From Coleofasciculus sp937127375 (GTDB taxonomy: Bacteria; Cyanobacteriota; Cyanobacteriia; Cyanobacteriales; Coleofasciculaceae), in the NCBI GenBank assembly GCA_040218875.1, contig JAVJQP010000108.1: 64,000 bases of DNA. One strand, written 5' to 3'. Position 1 is the first letter of the stretch. Each line of letters starts with the position of its first letter. The notes below the pieces were generated by a model. The model was not told the DNA's origin. It saw only the letters and a list, made by a program, of their open reading frames with translations, and made no database searches. Shown one piece after another: positions 1-7,438 of the stretch. The position numbers were made by a program, and so were the translations under genes.

Positions 1-407
1 CCTTCTTTCATCCGACTAGGAATCCCATAGTCCACATCCGCCCCTAACCACCGTAATGCCCGCAGTAACAAGGCGGTACTGGTCATGCCATCGGCATCAT
101 AGTCACCACAGATGGCTATTTTCTCATTTTCTGCGATCGCTTCTTTGAGCATATCCACACTAATCGCCAAGTCAGGAAATTCATCCATCGGCGTGGGCAT
201 AGCCTGGGATTCTGGATATAAATAGACCATAGCTTGGTCTACCGTGTCGAATCCTCGATTAAGTAACACTTGACCCAGCAGGGGTGACAATCCTGTCCCT
301 TGGGCGAGTTGATTGGCTTTTTCTGGGTTAGCGGAGGAAATTTGCCATCGTTGATTGGGCAAAGATTTATGGGAAGGGGATTGGTCAGAACTAGATGGGC
401 TGAACAC
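1..407 (-). CDS. recJ: Single-stranded-DNA-specific exonuclease RecJ, N-terminal part (cut by window edge)
   Basis: The reverse strand reads into the left edge of the window, so only the first 135 or so residues are present. They contain the DHH-family phosphoesterase motif I (KIAICGDYDADGMTSTALL), preceded by a typical RecJ N-terminus (PNQRWQI...). RecJ degrades single-stranded DNA 5' to 3' in recombination and mismatch repair. The start is uncertain. The first in-frame candidate after an upstream stop is a GTG at 407; a TTG at 362 would give a protein starting just before PNQRWQ, as in many cyanobacterial homologues. The family call is firm and the start is not. Confidence 0.85.
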   Translation of the reverse strand, partial: MFSPSSSDQSPSHKSLPNQRWQISSANPEKANQLAQGTGLSPLLGQVLLNRGFDTVDQAMVYLYPESQAMPTPMDEFPDLAISVDMLKEAIAENEKIAICGDYDADGMTSTALLLRALRWLGADVDYGIPSRMKE

Positions 408-459
408 GCTAACTTGGGCAATTACAGTTGGGCTAGAGATAGTCTACAGCAGATTTGTC

Positions 460-520
460 CTTTGTCATTCGTCATTGGTCATACTCGCTTCGCCAGAAGC
501 AAGCTACGTCCTTTGTTTAT
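460..520. repeat. STRR-type heptamer repeat patch
   Basis: Short runs of TTTGTCATTCGTCATTGGTCA are followed by an ACTCGCTTCGCCAGAAGCAAGCTACG segment. The same combination recurs at 54966-55055, and degenerate forms occur at 50946-50975 and 52561-52615. Such heptamer tracts are typical of filamentous cyanobacteria. The patch lies in the recJ / FMN reductase spacer. Confidence 0.6.
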
Positions 521-561
521 CGCGCTACACCTGGAGTCTCTCTACACCTGGGCTTCCCTGA

Positions 562-1146
562 TCAAGCTAATTTTGCCAGGACTGTGGCTAATTTACTACC
601 CAATTGTTTCACCGCCGCTTGTTGTGTCTCATCAATCAAGTTCCCATTCTGATCAAATGCCTGATACGCATTGGAAATCGCTTTCTGATCCGGTAAAACC
701 AACACGCCAATATTACCGAGAATGGCACGAACATGAATTAAACCCCGTAACCCGCCCATTCCTCCGGGTGAGGTACTCATCAAGACAGCCACTTTATTCC
801 GAAAACAGGTGAGGGCAAGAGGGGGTTCGCCCGGTTCTGGACGAGATGCCCAGTCAATGGCATTTTTGAGTAAAGGTGAGATTGAACTGTTGTATTCCGG
901 TGAGGCGATGAGTAAGCCTTGATGGGCTTTCATTAGTTGCTTGAATTTGCGGACAGTTTCCGGAATACCTGCGTTTTCTTCCAAGTCTTGGTCATACAGG
1001 GGCATAGGTAAATCGCGAAAATCTATATAGGTAACCTCCGCATCGGCTTCTTTTGCACCCTCAACCGCAATTTTTACTAATTTTTTGTTCCAGGATGCTG
1101 TGCGGGCGCTACCCGCAAATGCCAGAATTTTCGGTGAGTTGGTCAT
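562..1146 (-). CDS. NAD(P)H-dependent FMN reductase family flavoprotein
   Basis: This 194-residue protein opens with the flavodoxin-like FMN phosphate-binding loop (ILAFAGSARTASWNKKLV). It carries the family hallmark SPEYNSSISPLLKNAIDWASR near residues 82-102. These place it in the NADPH-dependent FMN reductase family (azoreductase, chromate and quinone reductase-like), a cytosolic enzyme that passes hydride from NAD(P)H through FMN. The true substrate cannot be read from sequence; quinone detoxification is plausible. A GGA-containing ribosome site precedes the ATG. It stands upstream of and codirectional with recJ but is separated from it by a repeat-bearing gap. Confidence 0.88.
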   Translation of the reverse strand: MTNSPKILAFAGSARTASWNKKLVKIAVEGAKEADAEVTYIDFRDLPMPLYDQDLEENAGIPETVRKFKQLMKAHQGLLIASPEYNSSISPLLKNAIDWASRPEPGEPPLALTCFRNKVAVLMSTSPGGMGGLRGLIHVRAILGNIGVLVLPDQKAISNAYQAFDQNGNLIDETQQAAVKQLGSKLATVLAKLA

Positions 1147-1297
1147 AATTGATAGTCATCCTTTCTCTAAGCTGATGTTGTGCGGAATTAAGTTGATACT
1201 TTAGGCGTATTGTCAATAGTCTACCGGAAGTTGGCAATTGGGACGTGTTAATGAGTTTCCGAGGAATCAAGACGCTGCGATACGTTCTATCGAACAG

Positions 1298-1315
1298 GCT
1301 TCGCCAACGCGAAGC
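1298..1315. repeat. Small inverted repeat (GCTTCGC/GCGAAGC)
   Basis: A 7-bp stem GCTTCGC/GCGAAGC with a CAAC loop is embedded in a wider GC-rich repeat-like stretch (about 1268-1345) between the FMN reductase and DoxX genes. A GTGCGAAGCACC palindrome follows directly. It may be a dispersed repeat; no U-tract marks it as a terminator. Confidence 0.4.
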
Positions 1316-1328
1316 GTGTGCGAAGCAC

Positions 1329-1769
1329 CTATCGCGTCTTCCGCCGTTGCCACCATGCGTCAATGGAGACGTCATTAAAACTATTGCCAGCAACTAAGAT
1401 AAAAAACACCAGACAATAAATCAATTGACTTGTTGCCGTATCCCAGTTTTGCAGTAATGTCACCCCATACATCAGCACGATCATTAAGCCAAATCCGGTG
1501 ACTAACGCGGCTTGAGTCGCTAATCCCAGTGTCACCAGAAATCCGACAATAAATTCCACAATTGGCACCAGTAAAGCGGGTGCCCTGACTAAAGGTTCGG
1601 GAATAAAGGTATCTTGAAATAAATCAACCATCGACTGGGCAAAGCCGGGAATATTACCGAGACGTGTAAAGCCGTGGTTAAAAAAGTTTATGCCTAAAAC
1701 GATTCGCAGCAATGTATAGGCGATGACAATATCTCGGCGACGGAACCAGGGGGTTGGTTGATGGTGCAT
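1329..1769 (-). CDS. DoxX family membrane protein
   Basis: This 146-residue protein has four predicted membrane segments (roughly residues 13-32, 62-80, 82-103 and 110-130). Its first helix carries the DoxX-type pattern LLRIVLGINFFNHGFTRLG. DoxX-family proteins are small integral inner-membrane proteins. Some act in thiosulfate oxidation or redox homeostasis, but most are uncharacterised. The C-terminus overlaps the small repeat patch at 1298-1345, so the last few residues (WWQRRKTR) may derive from it. It is codirectional with the FMN reductase and they may share a transcript. Specific function is unknown. Confidence 0.8.
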   Translation of the reverse strand: MHHQPTPWFRRRDIVIAYTLLRIVLGINFFNHGFTRLGNIPGFAQSMVDLFQDTFIPEPLVRAPALLVPIVEFIVGFLVTLGLATQAALVTGFGLMIVLMYGVTLLQNWDTATSQLIYCLVFFILVAGNSFNDVSIDAWWQRRKTR

Positions 1770-1917
1770 TTGGTTAATTGTTGTTTGTAGTCAGTGCTTT
1801 AGCACTTGTTTTATTATTATCCTTTCTTGTCCGCCCTGATATGACTCGCACCCGCCCGTTTGACCCCTATTCAGCGATCACCCTTAAAAAGGTGGCGTGG
1901 TGAGGAATCACCGCACT

Positions 1918-2203
1918 TATAGGGCGGTGATGATGTCAATATTCAGATTACCATTGCCAAGTCACCCAAATTCGCGTTAGTATGAATACCTCCCCCCTCA
2001 CCCATGGGGTTACCACTATTCAGGGTAACCCCACCCCCCTTAATCTTCCTTCCTCTGAGAATAATGTTTCCGCCATGGGTTTGCATTAAACCCGAACCGG
2101 AAAACCTGATCGCATCCTCACTGGTGATGCTAATAATACCGCCATTCGTGGTTAGCGCGATCGCACCCGCATTTGAGTGGCATTGATATTTGCTCTTGTT
2201 CAA
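1918..2203 (-). pseudogene. Remnant of a filamentous-haemagglutinin-type exoprotein gene
   Basis: The reverse strand encodes a run typical of beta-helical FHA-like exoproteins (AIALTTNGGIISITSED, then THGGNIILRGRKI, then GGGIHTNANLGDL). After GDL the reading frame stops, but in the next frame GNGNLNIDIITAL continues the same style. A frameshift has therefore broken the piece. It has no signal peptide, no TPS secretion domain and no proper start. It is best read as a decayed fragment of a gene related in type, but not obviously in sequence, to the two giant FHA genes at 30-38 kb. Confidence 0.55.
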
Positions 2204-2272
2204 GGAAAAAGGGTTAAACCCTTTTATACCCTTGCACCGCTATCAGGGAAAATGTACTATGGTTCCTCCTAC

Positions 2273-2312
2273 TCTCCCTGCTTCCCCTGCTCCCCCTGCT
2301 TCCCCTGCTCTC
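2273..2312. repeat. CCCTGCTYCC low-complexity repeat
   Basis: Short tandem units of CCCCTGCTC/CCCCTGCTT lie between the FHA remnant and crtI. A degenerate form (TTCCTCTGCTTCCTCTGCTC) recurs at 51549-51570 beside sucD. Confidence 0.6.
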
Positions 2313-2347
2313 TACCCCCACCACCAGACTTATTCAGCAACCCCAAT

Positions 2348-3832
2348 TTAAACCCGCGCCCTTTGACTTTCTTCAATCAACCGCGCCGCAATTTTTCCCG
2401 AACTCATCACCCCTGGCAATCCCGCCCCCGGATGCGTTCCCGCTCCCACAAAATAGAGATTCGGAATATCCTCACTCCGATTATGAGGACGAAACCAAGC
2501 CGACTGCGTGAGAATCGGTTCCACGGAAAACGCACTGCCTAAATAACTATTTAACGTATCACGAAAATGCAACGGATCAATATAATGTTCGGTGACTATA
2601 TGCTTAGACAAATCCGGTAAATAATGCTGTTCTAAATAATCAATAATCTTATTCCTATACGGTTTCGCCATCACCCGCCAATCGGTTTGACTTCCCAAAT
2701 TAGGAACCGGGGATAATACATACCAACAATCACATCCCGGCGGTGCAAGAGATGGATCAGTCGCCGTCGGATGATGTAAGTACAAGGCAAAATCCTCTGC
2801 AAGCTGCTGGCGCACAAAAATATCCCGCATTAATTCCCGATACCGAGTCCCCATCAATATTTCATGATGTGCCATCTCTGGATACTGACGATTTGTACCA
2901 AAATACAGCACAAATAAGGACATAGAATAGCGCATTTTTTTAACGCGACGGTCATTATATTTGCGGCGAAATTTCTGGGGAATTAAATTCAAGTATGTAA
3001 ACACCACATCCGCATTACTCACCACCGCATCTGCCTTCAGCACCTCTCCCCTCTCTAACCTTACGCCTGTCGCTCGTTTGGTTTTTTCATCCACCACAAT
3101 TTCCGTTACCGATCGATTCAGTAATAGTTGACCCCCAAGTTCCTGAAACACTTGCACCAACGCCTGGACTAATGCGCCCGTTCCCCCCATCGGAAACCAA
3201 ATCCCAAACGCCTGTTCTAACTTGTGAATCATGGCGTAGATAGCCGTACTCTGAAATGGATTCCCACCAATTAATAAAGGATGAAAACTAAAAACTTGCC
3301 GCAATCGTTCATCTTGAATGTACTGATTCACCAACCCAGCGACGGATTTATAAGTCTGTAAGCGAATCAAATCTGGAGCCACGTTTAGCATATCCGTGAA
3401 GCGACTAAACGACTGCTCCATCAATGGCAATCCTTTCTCAAAAATAGCGTTTGCGGCTTTAGCAAAACGTTGATAGCCGGCGACATCGGCTGGATTAAAA
3501 TCCCGAATTTGTTCAATTAGAGCCTCGGTGGAATTATTGTAGTGAAAGACTGACCCATCGGGAAAGCGAACGTTATAAAAGGGTTCAAGGGAGACAAGTT
3601 TGACATAATCGGCAGTCTTTTTCCCAGCTAAGGCAAATAACTCATCAATCAGATGTGGCACAGTAATAATCGTGGGACCCCCATCAAAGGTAAACCCCTG
3701 CTGTTGATAAACATACGCACGCCCCCCGGCGCGATCGCGCTTTTCCACAATCGTCACCCGATGACCCCCAGCCTGTAACCGAATCGCTGCCGAGAGTCCG
3801 CCAAATCCGCTACCAATGACCACAATATCCAT
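2348..3832 (-). CDS. crtI: CrtI-type phytoene desaturase / carotenoid FAD oxidoreductase
   Basis: This 494-residue FAD enzyme starts with the dinucleotide-binding loop GSGFGG (residues 7-12) and a GGRAYV motif. It ends with the CrtI signature GAGTHPGAGLPGVMSSGKIAA, the C-terminal FAD-binding part of bacterial/fungal phytoene desaturases. That family desaturates phytoene in several steps towards neurosporene or lycopene. Most cyanobacteria instead use the plant-type CrtP/CrtQ plus the CrtH isomerase, so a CrtI here is unusual. It could be a true phytoene desaturase acquired by transfer, or a paralogue acting on another carotenoid (for example a diapocarotene or CrtO-like ketolase substrate). 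Length and both FAD motifs are intact. It stands alone, with no crtB next to it. Confidence 0.82.
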   Translation of the reverse strand: MDIVVIGSGFGGLSAAIRLQAGGHRVTIVEKRDRAGGRAYVYQQQGFTFDGGPTIITVPHLIDELFALAGKKTADYVKLVSLEPFYNVRFPDGSVFHYNNSTEALIEQIRDFNPADVAGYQRFAKAANAIFEKGLPLMEQSFSRFTDMLNVAPDLIRLQTYKSVAGLVNQYIQDERLRQVFSFHPLLIGGNPFQSTAIYAMIHKLEQAFGIWFPMGGTGALVQALVQVFQELGGQLLLNRSVTEIVVDEKTKRATGVRLERGEVLKADAVVSNADVVFTYLNLIPQKFRRKYNDRRVKKMRYSMSLFVLYFGTNRQYPEMAHHEILMGTRYRELMRDIFVRQQLAEDFALYLHHPTATDPSLAPPGCDCWYVLSPVPNLGSQTDWRVMAKPYRNKIIDYLEQHYLPDLSKHIVTEHYIDPLHFRDTLNSYLGSAFSVEPILTQSAWFRPHNRSEDIPNLYFVGAGTHPGAGLPGVMSSGKIAARLIEESQRARV

Positions 3833-3841
3833 AGTTAGTAG

Positions 3842-3861
3842 AGACGCGCCATGGCACGTCT
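3842..3861. repeat. CATG-centred palindrome, copy 1
   Basis: The imperfect 20-bp palindrome AGACGCGCCATGGCACGTCT lies just upstream of crtI and 7 bp from a G/C-arm palindromic element. It is one of nine copies in the window of the form AGACG-N5-CATG-type core-CGTCT. Confidence 0.75.
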
Positions 3862-3868
3862 GAATGTA

Positions 3869-3925
3869 GGGGCGGGTTTGACTATTATCCTTTGTTTGAG
3901 ACCCTGATGTAACTAAACCCGCCCC
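3869..3925. repeat. G/C-arm palindromic element, copy 1 (intergenic)
   Basis: The left arm GGGGCGGGTTT (3869-3879) and right arm AAACCCGCCCC (3915-3925) enclose a variable middle of about 35 nt. This is the dispersed element described throughout the window. Here it lies between the divergent crtI and SDR genes, so it could sit in their shared promoter region. Confidence 0.85.
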
Positions 3926-4035
3926 GGTTGAACGGCTAAGGGAATGTTCTTGTTGCTATTGATGGTAACGTTTGACCAAGGACAACGGACAAACCGCTCT
4001 ATCATAGGTAAAGATGTAAAGAAATGTAAAATTAT

Positions 4036-4752
4036 ATGCCCGATAAAGTTATTGTCGTCGTTGGTGCCACAGGGGGTATTGGATCGGCTATAACCCACCA
4101 ATTGGCAAAAGAGGGAGCCAATTTAGTCCTCGCCGCCAGACAGAGCGATCGCCTAGCCACTTTGACCTCCCAACTCCCCATGGCTAACCTAGAGCAAGTC
4201 TTAAATGTACCCACCGATATCACCGATCCAGCCCAAGTGGAAACGCTGATGCAGAAAGCGGTTGACAAGTTTGGTCAAATTGACGTACTCATCAATGCGG
4301 CAGGGACAGGAATTCTTAAACAATACAACAAAATTACATCGGCTGACCTAGACGCCATGCTGGACTTAAATCTCAAAGGTAGCTTCTATACCTGTCAAGC
4401 CGCCGCTGAAGTGATGAAGGCTCAAAAATCCGGTCACATTTGTAACATCATCGGCATTTTAGGCAAACATTCCATGGCGATGGCGTCAGCTTACTGCGCC
4501 TCGAAGTTCGGCGTTGTCGGATTTAGCAAATGTATGGCAGATGAATTAAAGCGCTTTGGGATTAAGTTTACACTCTTTTACTTTGGTGGTGTAGATTCGC
4601 CCTTCTGGGATAATGTCAGCTTAAAAGTGGATCGCAAAAAGATGCTGACTCCGCAAACAGCAGCTAATGCTATTCTGTTTGCCCTGAGAGCTGATCCGCA
4701 AGCGGTACCGATGGAAATCAACATCCAGCCGGAAAGCCATCTATTCTTTTAA
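4036..4752 (+). CDS. Short-chain dehydrogenase/reductase (SDR)
   Basis: This 238-residue Rossmann-fold oxidoreductase has the cofactor loop GATGGIG (residues 10-16), the NAAG motif (87-90) and the catalytic YCASK (Tyr153, Lys157). The size is typical of classical SDRs. One oddity is that the catalytic Ser, expected about 13 residues before Tyr153, is not seen: the segment reads CNIIGILGK, with Gly at the usual position. Activity may be altered, or another Ser may substitute (Ser146 or Ser151). The substrate is unknown. It is divergent from crtI and upstream of the dioxygenase gene, separated by palindromic elements. Confidence 0.85.
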   Translation: MPDKVIVVVGATGGIGSAITHQLAKEGANLVLAARQSDRLATLTSQLPMANLEQVLNVPTDITDPAQVETLMQKAVDKFGQIDVLINAAGTGILKQYNKITSADLDAMLDLNLKGSFYTCQAAAEVMKAQKSGHICNIIGILGKHSMAMASAYCASKFGVVGFSKCMADELKRFGIKFTLFYFGGVDSPFWDNVSLKVDRKKMLTPQTAANAILFALRADPQAVPMEINIQPESHLFF

Positions 4753-4767
4753 CTGGCTGCCAAAGAA

Positions 4768-4825
4768 GGGCGGGTTTATTTACGTTAACGGTTAGCTCCA
4801 AAATGTTATCGGTAAAACCCGCCCC
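4768..4825. repeat. G/C-arm palindromic element, copy 2 (intergenic)
   Basis: The arms GGGCGGGTTT and AAAACCCGCCCC flank a diverged centre containing TACGTTAACG. It lies 15 bp after the SDR stop codon. A CATG palindrome follows 15 bp later. Confidence 0.82.
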
Positions 4826-4840
4826 TACAACCCCGCACCC

Positions 4841-4860
4841 AGACGTGCCATGGTACGTCT
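4841..4860. repeat. CATG-centred palindrome, copy 2
   Basis: AGACGTGCCATGGTACGTCT, near-perfect, between the SDR and the dioxygenase gene. Confidence 0.7.
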
Positions 4861-4947
4861 AGAACACGCTCTCCCTTAAGAATGAGCTGAAATTCCGCAA
4901 AAGACGGCAAAATTGACAACCAAGTAAGCTGCCGGATTGGATAAGCC

Positions 4948-6243
4948 ATGAGAATCGATCACATTCACTTTTACGTTAAAGATGCGCTAGCCTGCCGCGA
5001 TTGGTTTGTTGAGAAGATGGGCTTTCAATCTGTGGCATCAGGGGCAAGTTGTCACACACACACGACGGTGGTCAAGAGTGGTGCTATTTATTGTGTCCTG
5101 TCGTCTGCGATCGCGCCGAATAGTCCCGTTGCCCAGTTTCTGCGCCAGCATCCTCCAGGTGTTGCTGATATTGCATTTAAGGTTGCCGATCTGGAATGGA
5201 GCATGGAAAAACTTCTCCAACGCGGCGCTAAGGTCTTACAACCTCTTCAAACCCAAGTTTATAAGGCTGGATGCATAAAGTGGGCTAAAGTCGCTGCATG
5301 GGGCGATATGACTCATACTTTGGTCGAACGCCATAGCTTTAATCCCATCCTCTGCTTTCCGGTACAGGTAGACTGGCTGAGTGAGACGAAGGTGGGGTCA
5401 AACGGAGTAAATCAAAAGGACAAAGGAGATGGGGGATTTGACTCAAAACTCGGTCAGGGCGGGTTTTGTACAAACGTTACCATCGATAGCGACAAGAAAA
5501 TCCCTAAACCCGCCCCTACAAACCATGTCCTTGAGCGAAGTGAAGGGTCAACATTTAACCCTCAGACGCGCCATGGCGTGTCTCTACATTCAACACTTCC
5601 CCAATCCCCAACTGAAGCGTTTACCCATATCGATCACATTGTCCTGAATGTGGCGGCTGGGGATTTAGCGAAAGCGGTTCAGTGGTATCAGCAGGTGTTG
5701 GAATTCCAACCGCAGCAGGTGTTTACCATCCAGACTGAGAAATCTGGCTTATGCTCTCAGGTGATGGTGCATCCGGTAACCGGGACACAATTGCCCATTA
5801 ATGAACCGACATCGGCGAATTCTCAAATTCAGGAATTTCTGGATGTGAACGGAGGAGCCGGAGTCCAGCATATTGCTATAGCCACGAGAAATATTGTGGG
5901 TACGATCGCGCAACGGCGTCGTCAGGGTATGTCCTTCATCAACGTTCCCCCCAGTTATTACAGTCAACTGCGCGATCGCTATCCGGGTTATAATTTCTCG
6001 ACGGCGGCATGGGATGCGATCGCGCAGCAGCAAATTTTAGTGGATTGGCAAGCTCAATCCCCGCAAGCGTTGCTGCTGCAAACCTTTACCCAACCCATTT
6101 TTGCCGAACCCACCTTCTTCTTTGAGTTCATCGAACGGCAATGGGGAGCAAAAGGGTTTGGTGAGGGGAATTTCCGGGCTTTGTTTGAGGCGATCGAGCG
6201 GGAGCAGATGAAACGCGGTTGTTTGCCGATGGAAAAGAGTTGA
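4948..6243 (+). CDS. hppD: 4-hydroxyphenylpyruvate dioxygenase with in-frame repeat insertion
   Basis: This protein has two vicinal-oxygen-chelate domains. It keeps the three iron ligands of HPPD: His230 (IDHIVLNV), His308 (GGAGVQHIAIAT) and Glu393 (FFFEFIERQ). It ends in the usual gating segment (AKGFGEGNFRALFEAIEREQ). HPPD converts 4-hydroxyphenylpyruvate to homogentisate for tocopherol and, in plants, plastoquinone. At 431 residues it is roughly 80-90 longer than I expect for a cyanobacterial HPPD. The excess is residues about 145-222, between the N- and C-terminal domains, and is made of repeat DNA: a G/C-arm palindromic element and a CATG palindrome read in frame. The domains on either side look intact, so the enzyme is probably functional with a long disordered linker. 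Confidence 0.9.
   Translation: MRIDHIHFYVKDALACRDWFVEKMGFQSVASGASCHTHTTVVKSGAIYCVLSSAIAPNSPVAQFLRQHPPGVADIAFKVADLEWSMEKLLQRGAKVLQPLQTQVYKAGCIKWAKVAAWGDMTHTLVERHSFNPILCFPVQVDWLSETKVGSNGVNQKDKGDGGFDSKLGQGGFCTNVTIDSDKKIPKPAPTNHVLERSEGSTFNPQTRHGVSLHSTLPQSPTEAFTHIDHIVLNVAAGDLAKAVQWYQQVLEFQPQQVFTIQTEKSGLCSQVMVHPVTGTQLPINEPTSANSQIQEFLDVNGGAGVQHIAIATRNIVGTIAQRRRQGMSFINVPPSYYSQLRDRYPGYNFSTAAWDAIAQQQILVDWQAQSPQALLLQTFTQPIFAEPTFFFEFIERQWGAKGFGEGNFRALFEAIEREQMKRGCLPMEKS
5457..5516. repeat. G/C-arm palindromic element, copy 3 (inside hppD, in frame)
   Basis: The arms GGGCGGGTTTT and AAACCCGCCCC lie inside the hppD coding sequence and encode about residues 170-190 (QGGFCTNV...PKPAPTN). No stop codon arises in the used frame. 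The element sits in the inter-domain linker, away from the iron ligands. Confidence 0.88.
5564..5583. repeat. CATG-centred palindrome, copy 3 (inside hppD)
   Basis: AGACGCGCCATGGCGTGTCT is read in frame as part of the linker (residues about 206-212). It lies 48 bp downstream of element copy 3, so a composite of both repeat families seems to have entered the gene. Confidence 0.75.
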
Positions 6244-6322
6244 TCAGTATTTTTGAGGGAAAAGAGGGAACAGGGAACATCCCGATGGAATTTACCCTCT
6301 CGTCTTCTCCTCTTCCCCCCTT

Positions 6323-6949
6323 TCATCGCAGGAAGCTGCTAATCAGCCAGAACAAGACAAAGGTTACCAATGAGGCAAATTTCTCAACGGTCAAACCCAT
6401 GTCGATAAGCAGTGACTCTAATGCTCCTCCCAGAACGGTTCCCAACGCTACACCTAGCAGCAAACCAACGAGGGTCAGCAATACCGCCCGACCAAATTGT
6501 TGTTCTTTGCGATTGAGGAAATAAATCGTACCGCCAAACCCCAAGGCGACAGTAAAGGTAAGAATTGACGCTTCTGGATAAAACAGAATCAGACCAATCA
6601 AGACCAAGAACACAACCGTGGGGGCAACTAGATCACTCCTCGTCGGGGTATCTAACAGTCCTTGCAACCAAGCCGGAGAGGAATTGGCTGAGGGGGAGCT
6701 AAAACCCAAGGAGGTTTGTGGCACTTTTTCCCGTTCGGGAAAACGAATGCGTTCTGGAACCTTGATTTTTCCTTCTTGGCGCATTCTGAGGCGATCCATA
6801 ATAATCGCATCATAAGCCGCCTCTACTGACTCGACGAGCTTAGGTTCGCCGCGATGCTGCTGCATCAAGCGTCCTTTAGCATCCTGAATTTCATCAAAGG
6901 AAGCATCTTCTGTAACCCCAAGTTTTTCGTAGGGATTTTGATCGCTCAT
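6323..6949 (-). CDS. CPP1-like / J-like membrane chaperone family protein
   Basis: This 208-residue protein has an N-terminal J-like region (NPYEKLGVTEDASFDEIQDAKGRLMQQH) without the HPD tripeptide. A proline/serine linker follows, then three or four C-terminal membrane helices (about 107-205). This matches the CPP1 / 'chaperone-like protein of POR1' family (DUF3353) of cyanobacteria and plastids. In plants that protein stabilises protochlorophyllide oxidoreductase at the thylakoid. The cyanobacterial role is inferred only. A strong ribosome site (TAGGAGG) lies 7 nt upstream of the ATG. It faces hppD convergently and is divergent from the response regulator. Confidence 0.85.
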   Translation of the reverse strand: MSDQNPYEKLGVTEDASFDEIQDAKGRLMQQHRGEPKLVESVEAAYDAIIMDRLRMRQEGKIKVPERIRFPEREKVPQTSLGFSSPSANSSPAWLQGLLDTPTRSDLVAPTVVFLVLIGLILFYPEASILTFTVALGFGGTIYFLNRKEQQFGRAVLLTLVGLLLGVALGTVLGGALESLLIDMGLTVEKFASLVTFVLFWLISSFLR

Positions 6950-7438
6950 TCAAAACCTCCTAGACATCCCTTTTTCACTGGTATATGTAAGACTCTACAC
7001 TGGTTATTATGATAGACATCGATCTTCTAAACCCTGCTGCACCCAACAGGTAACAGCCTAGTTACGTACCGAGTGCCATGCTAACTCCCTTGCAAGCTAG
7101 TGTAGCCTGTTCTTTGCAAACAAGTCCTCTTGGCAGAAAAATTCGTTGAGGCAAGCCCAAGTGATGCCAGATCTGCCAAAAGCGGTTATGCTATTGGGCG
7201 GCTGCCCTATTTTCCCACTTCCACTTGGGTAATGATGCTAGCCGCTATTGGCATCCCTGCATTCTCTGGCGATAATTGACTTAAATGCTTACTACGCCAT
7301 TGATGTCACAAAAATCTATACCCTGATTCCTGATCCAGCTACGCTATAAGAGTATTGACTAAAATGCTCAATACATCCTAGTGGTGAATAGGTGTGCATC
7401 TTGTATCAATCCCTGAAATTAGTTCTCCGTGGAAATTT
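6950..7438. other. Long structured intergenic region between CPP1-like and response regulator genes
   Basis: This stretch of about 490 nt has no convincing ORF. It includes a small hairpin (GTAAC...GTTAC near 7051-7066) and a long-range stem CCCAAGTG (7156-7163) with CACTTGGG (7222-7229). That stem encloses a GGGC/GCCC hairpin around 7196-7207. It may hold a non-coding RNA or the long 5' leaders of the two divergent genes. I could not match it to 6S, tmRNA, RNase P or SRP RNA by eye. Confidence 0.4.

Noticed and set aside
300..812. Plus-strand ORF of 170 codons across the recJ/FMN reductase region
   Set aside because: It is antisense to two well-supported genes and crosses an STRR patch; composition is not protein-like.
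1109..1393. Minus-strand ORF between the FMN reductase and DoxX genes
   Set aside because: It overlaps both real genes in another frame and is built partly from repeat DNA.
6219..6524. Plus-strand ORF over the 3' ends of hppD and the CPP1-like gene
   Set aside because: It is mostly antisense to the CPP1-like coding sequence, with no domain and no ribosome site.
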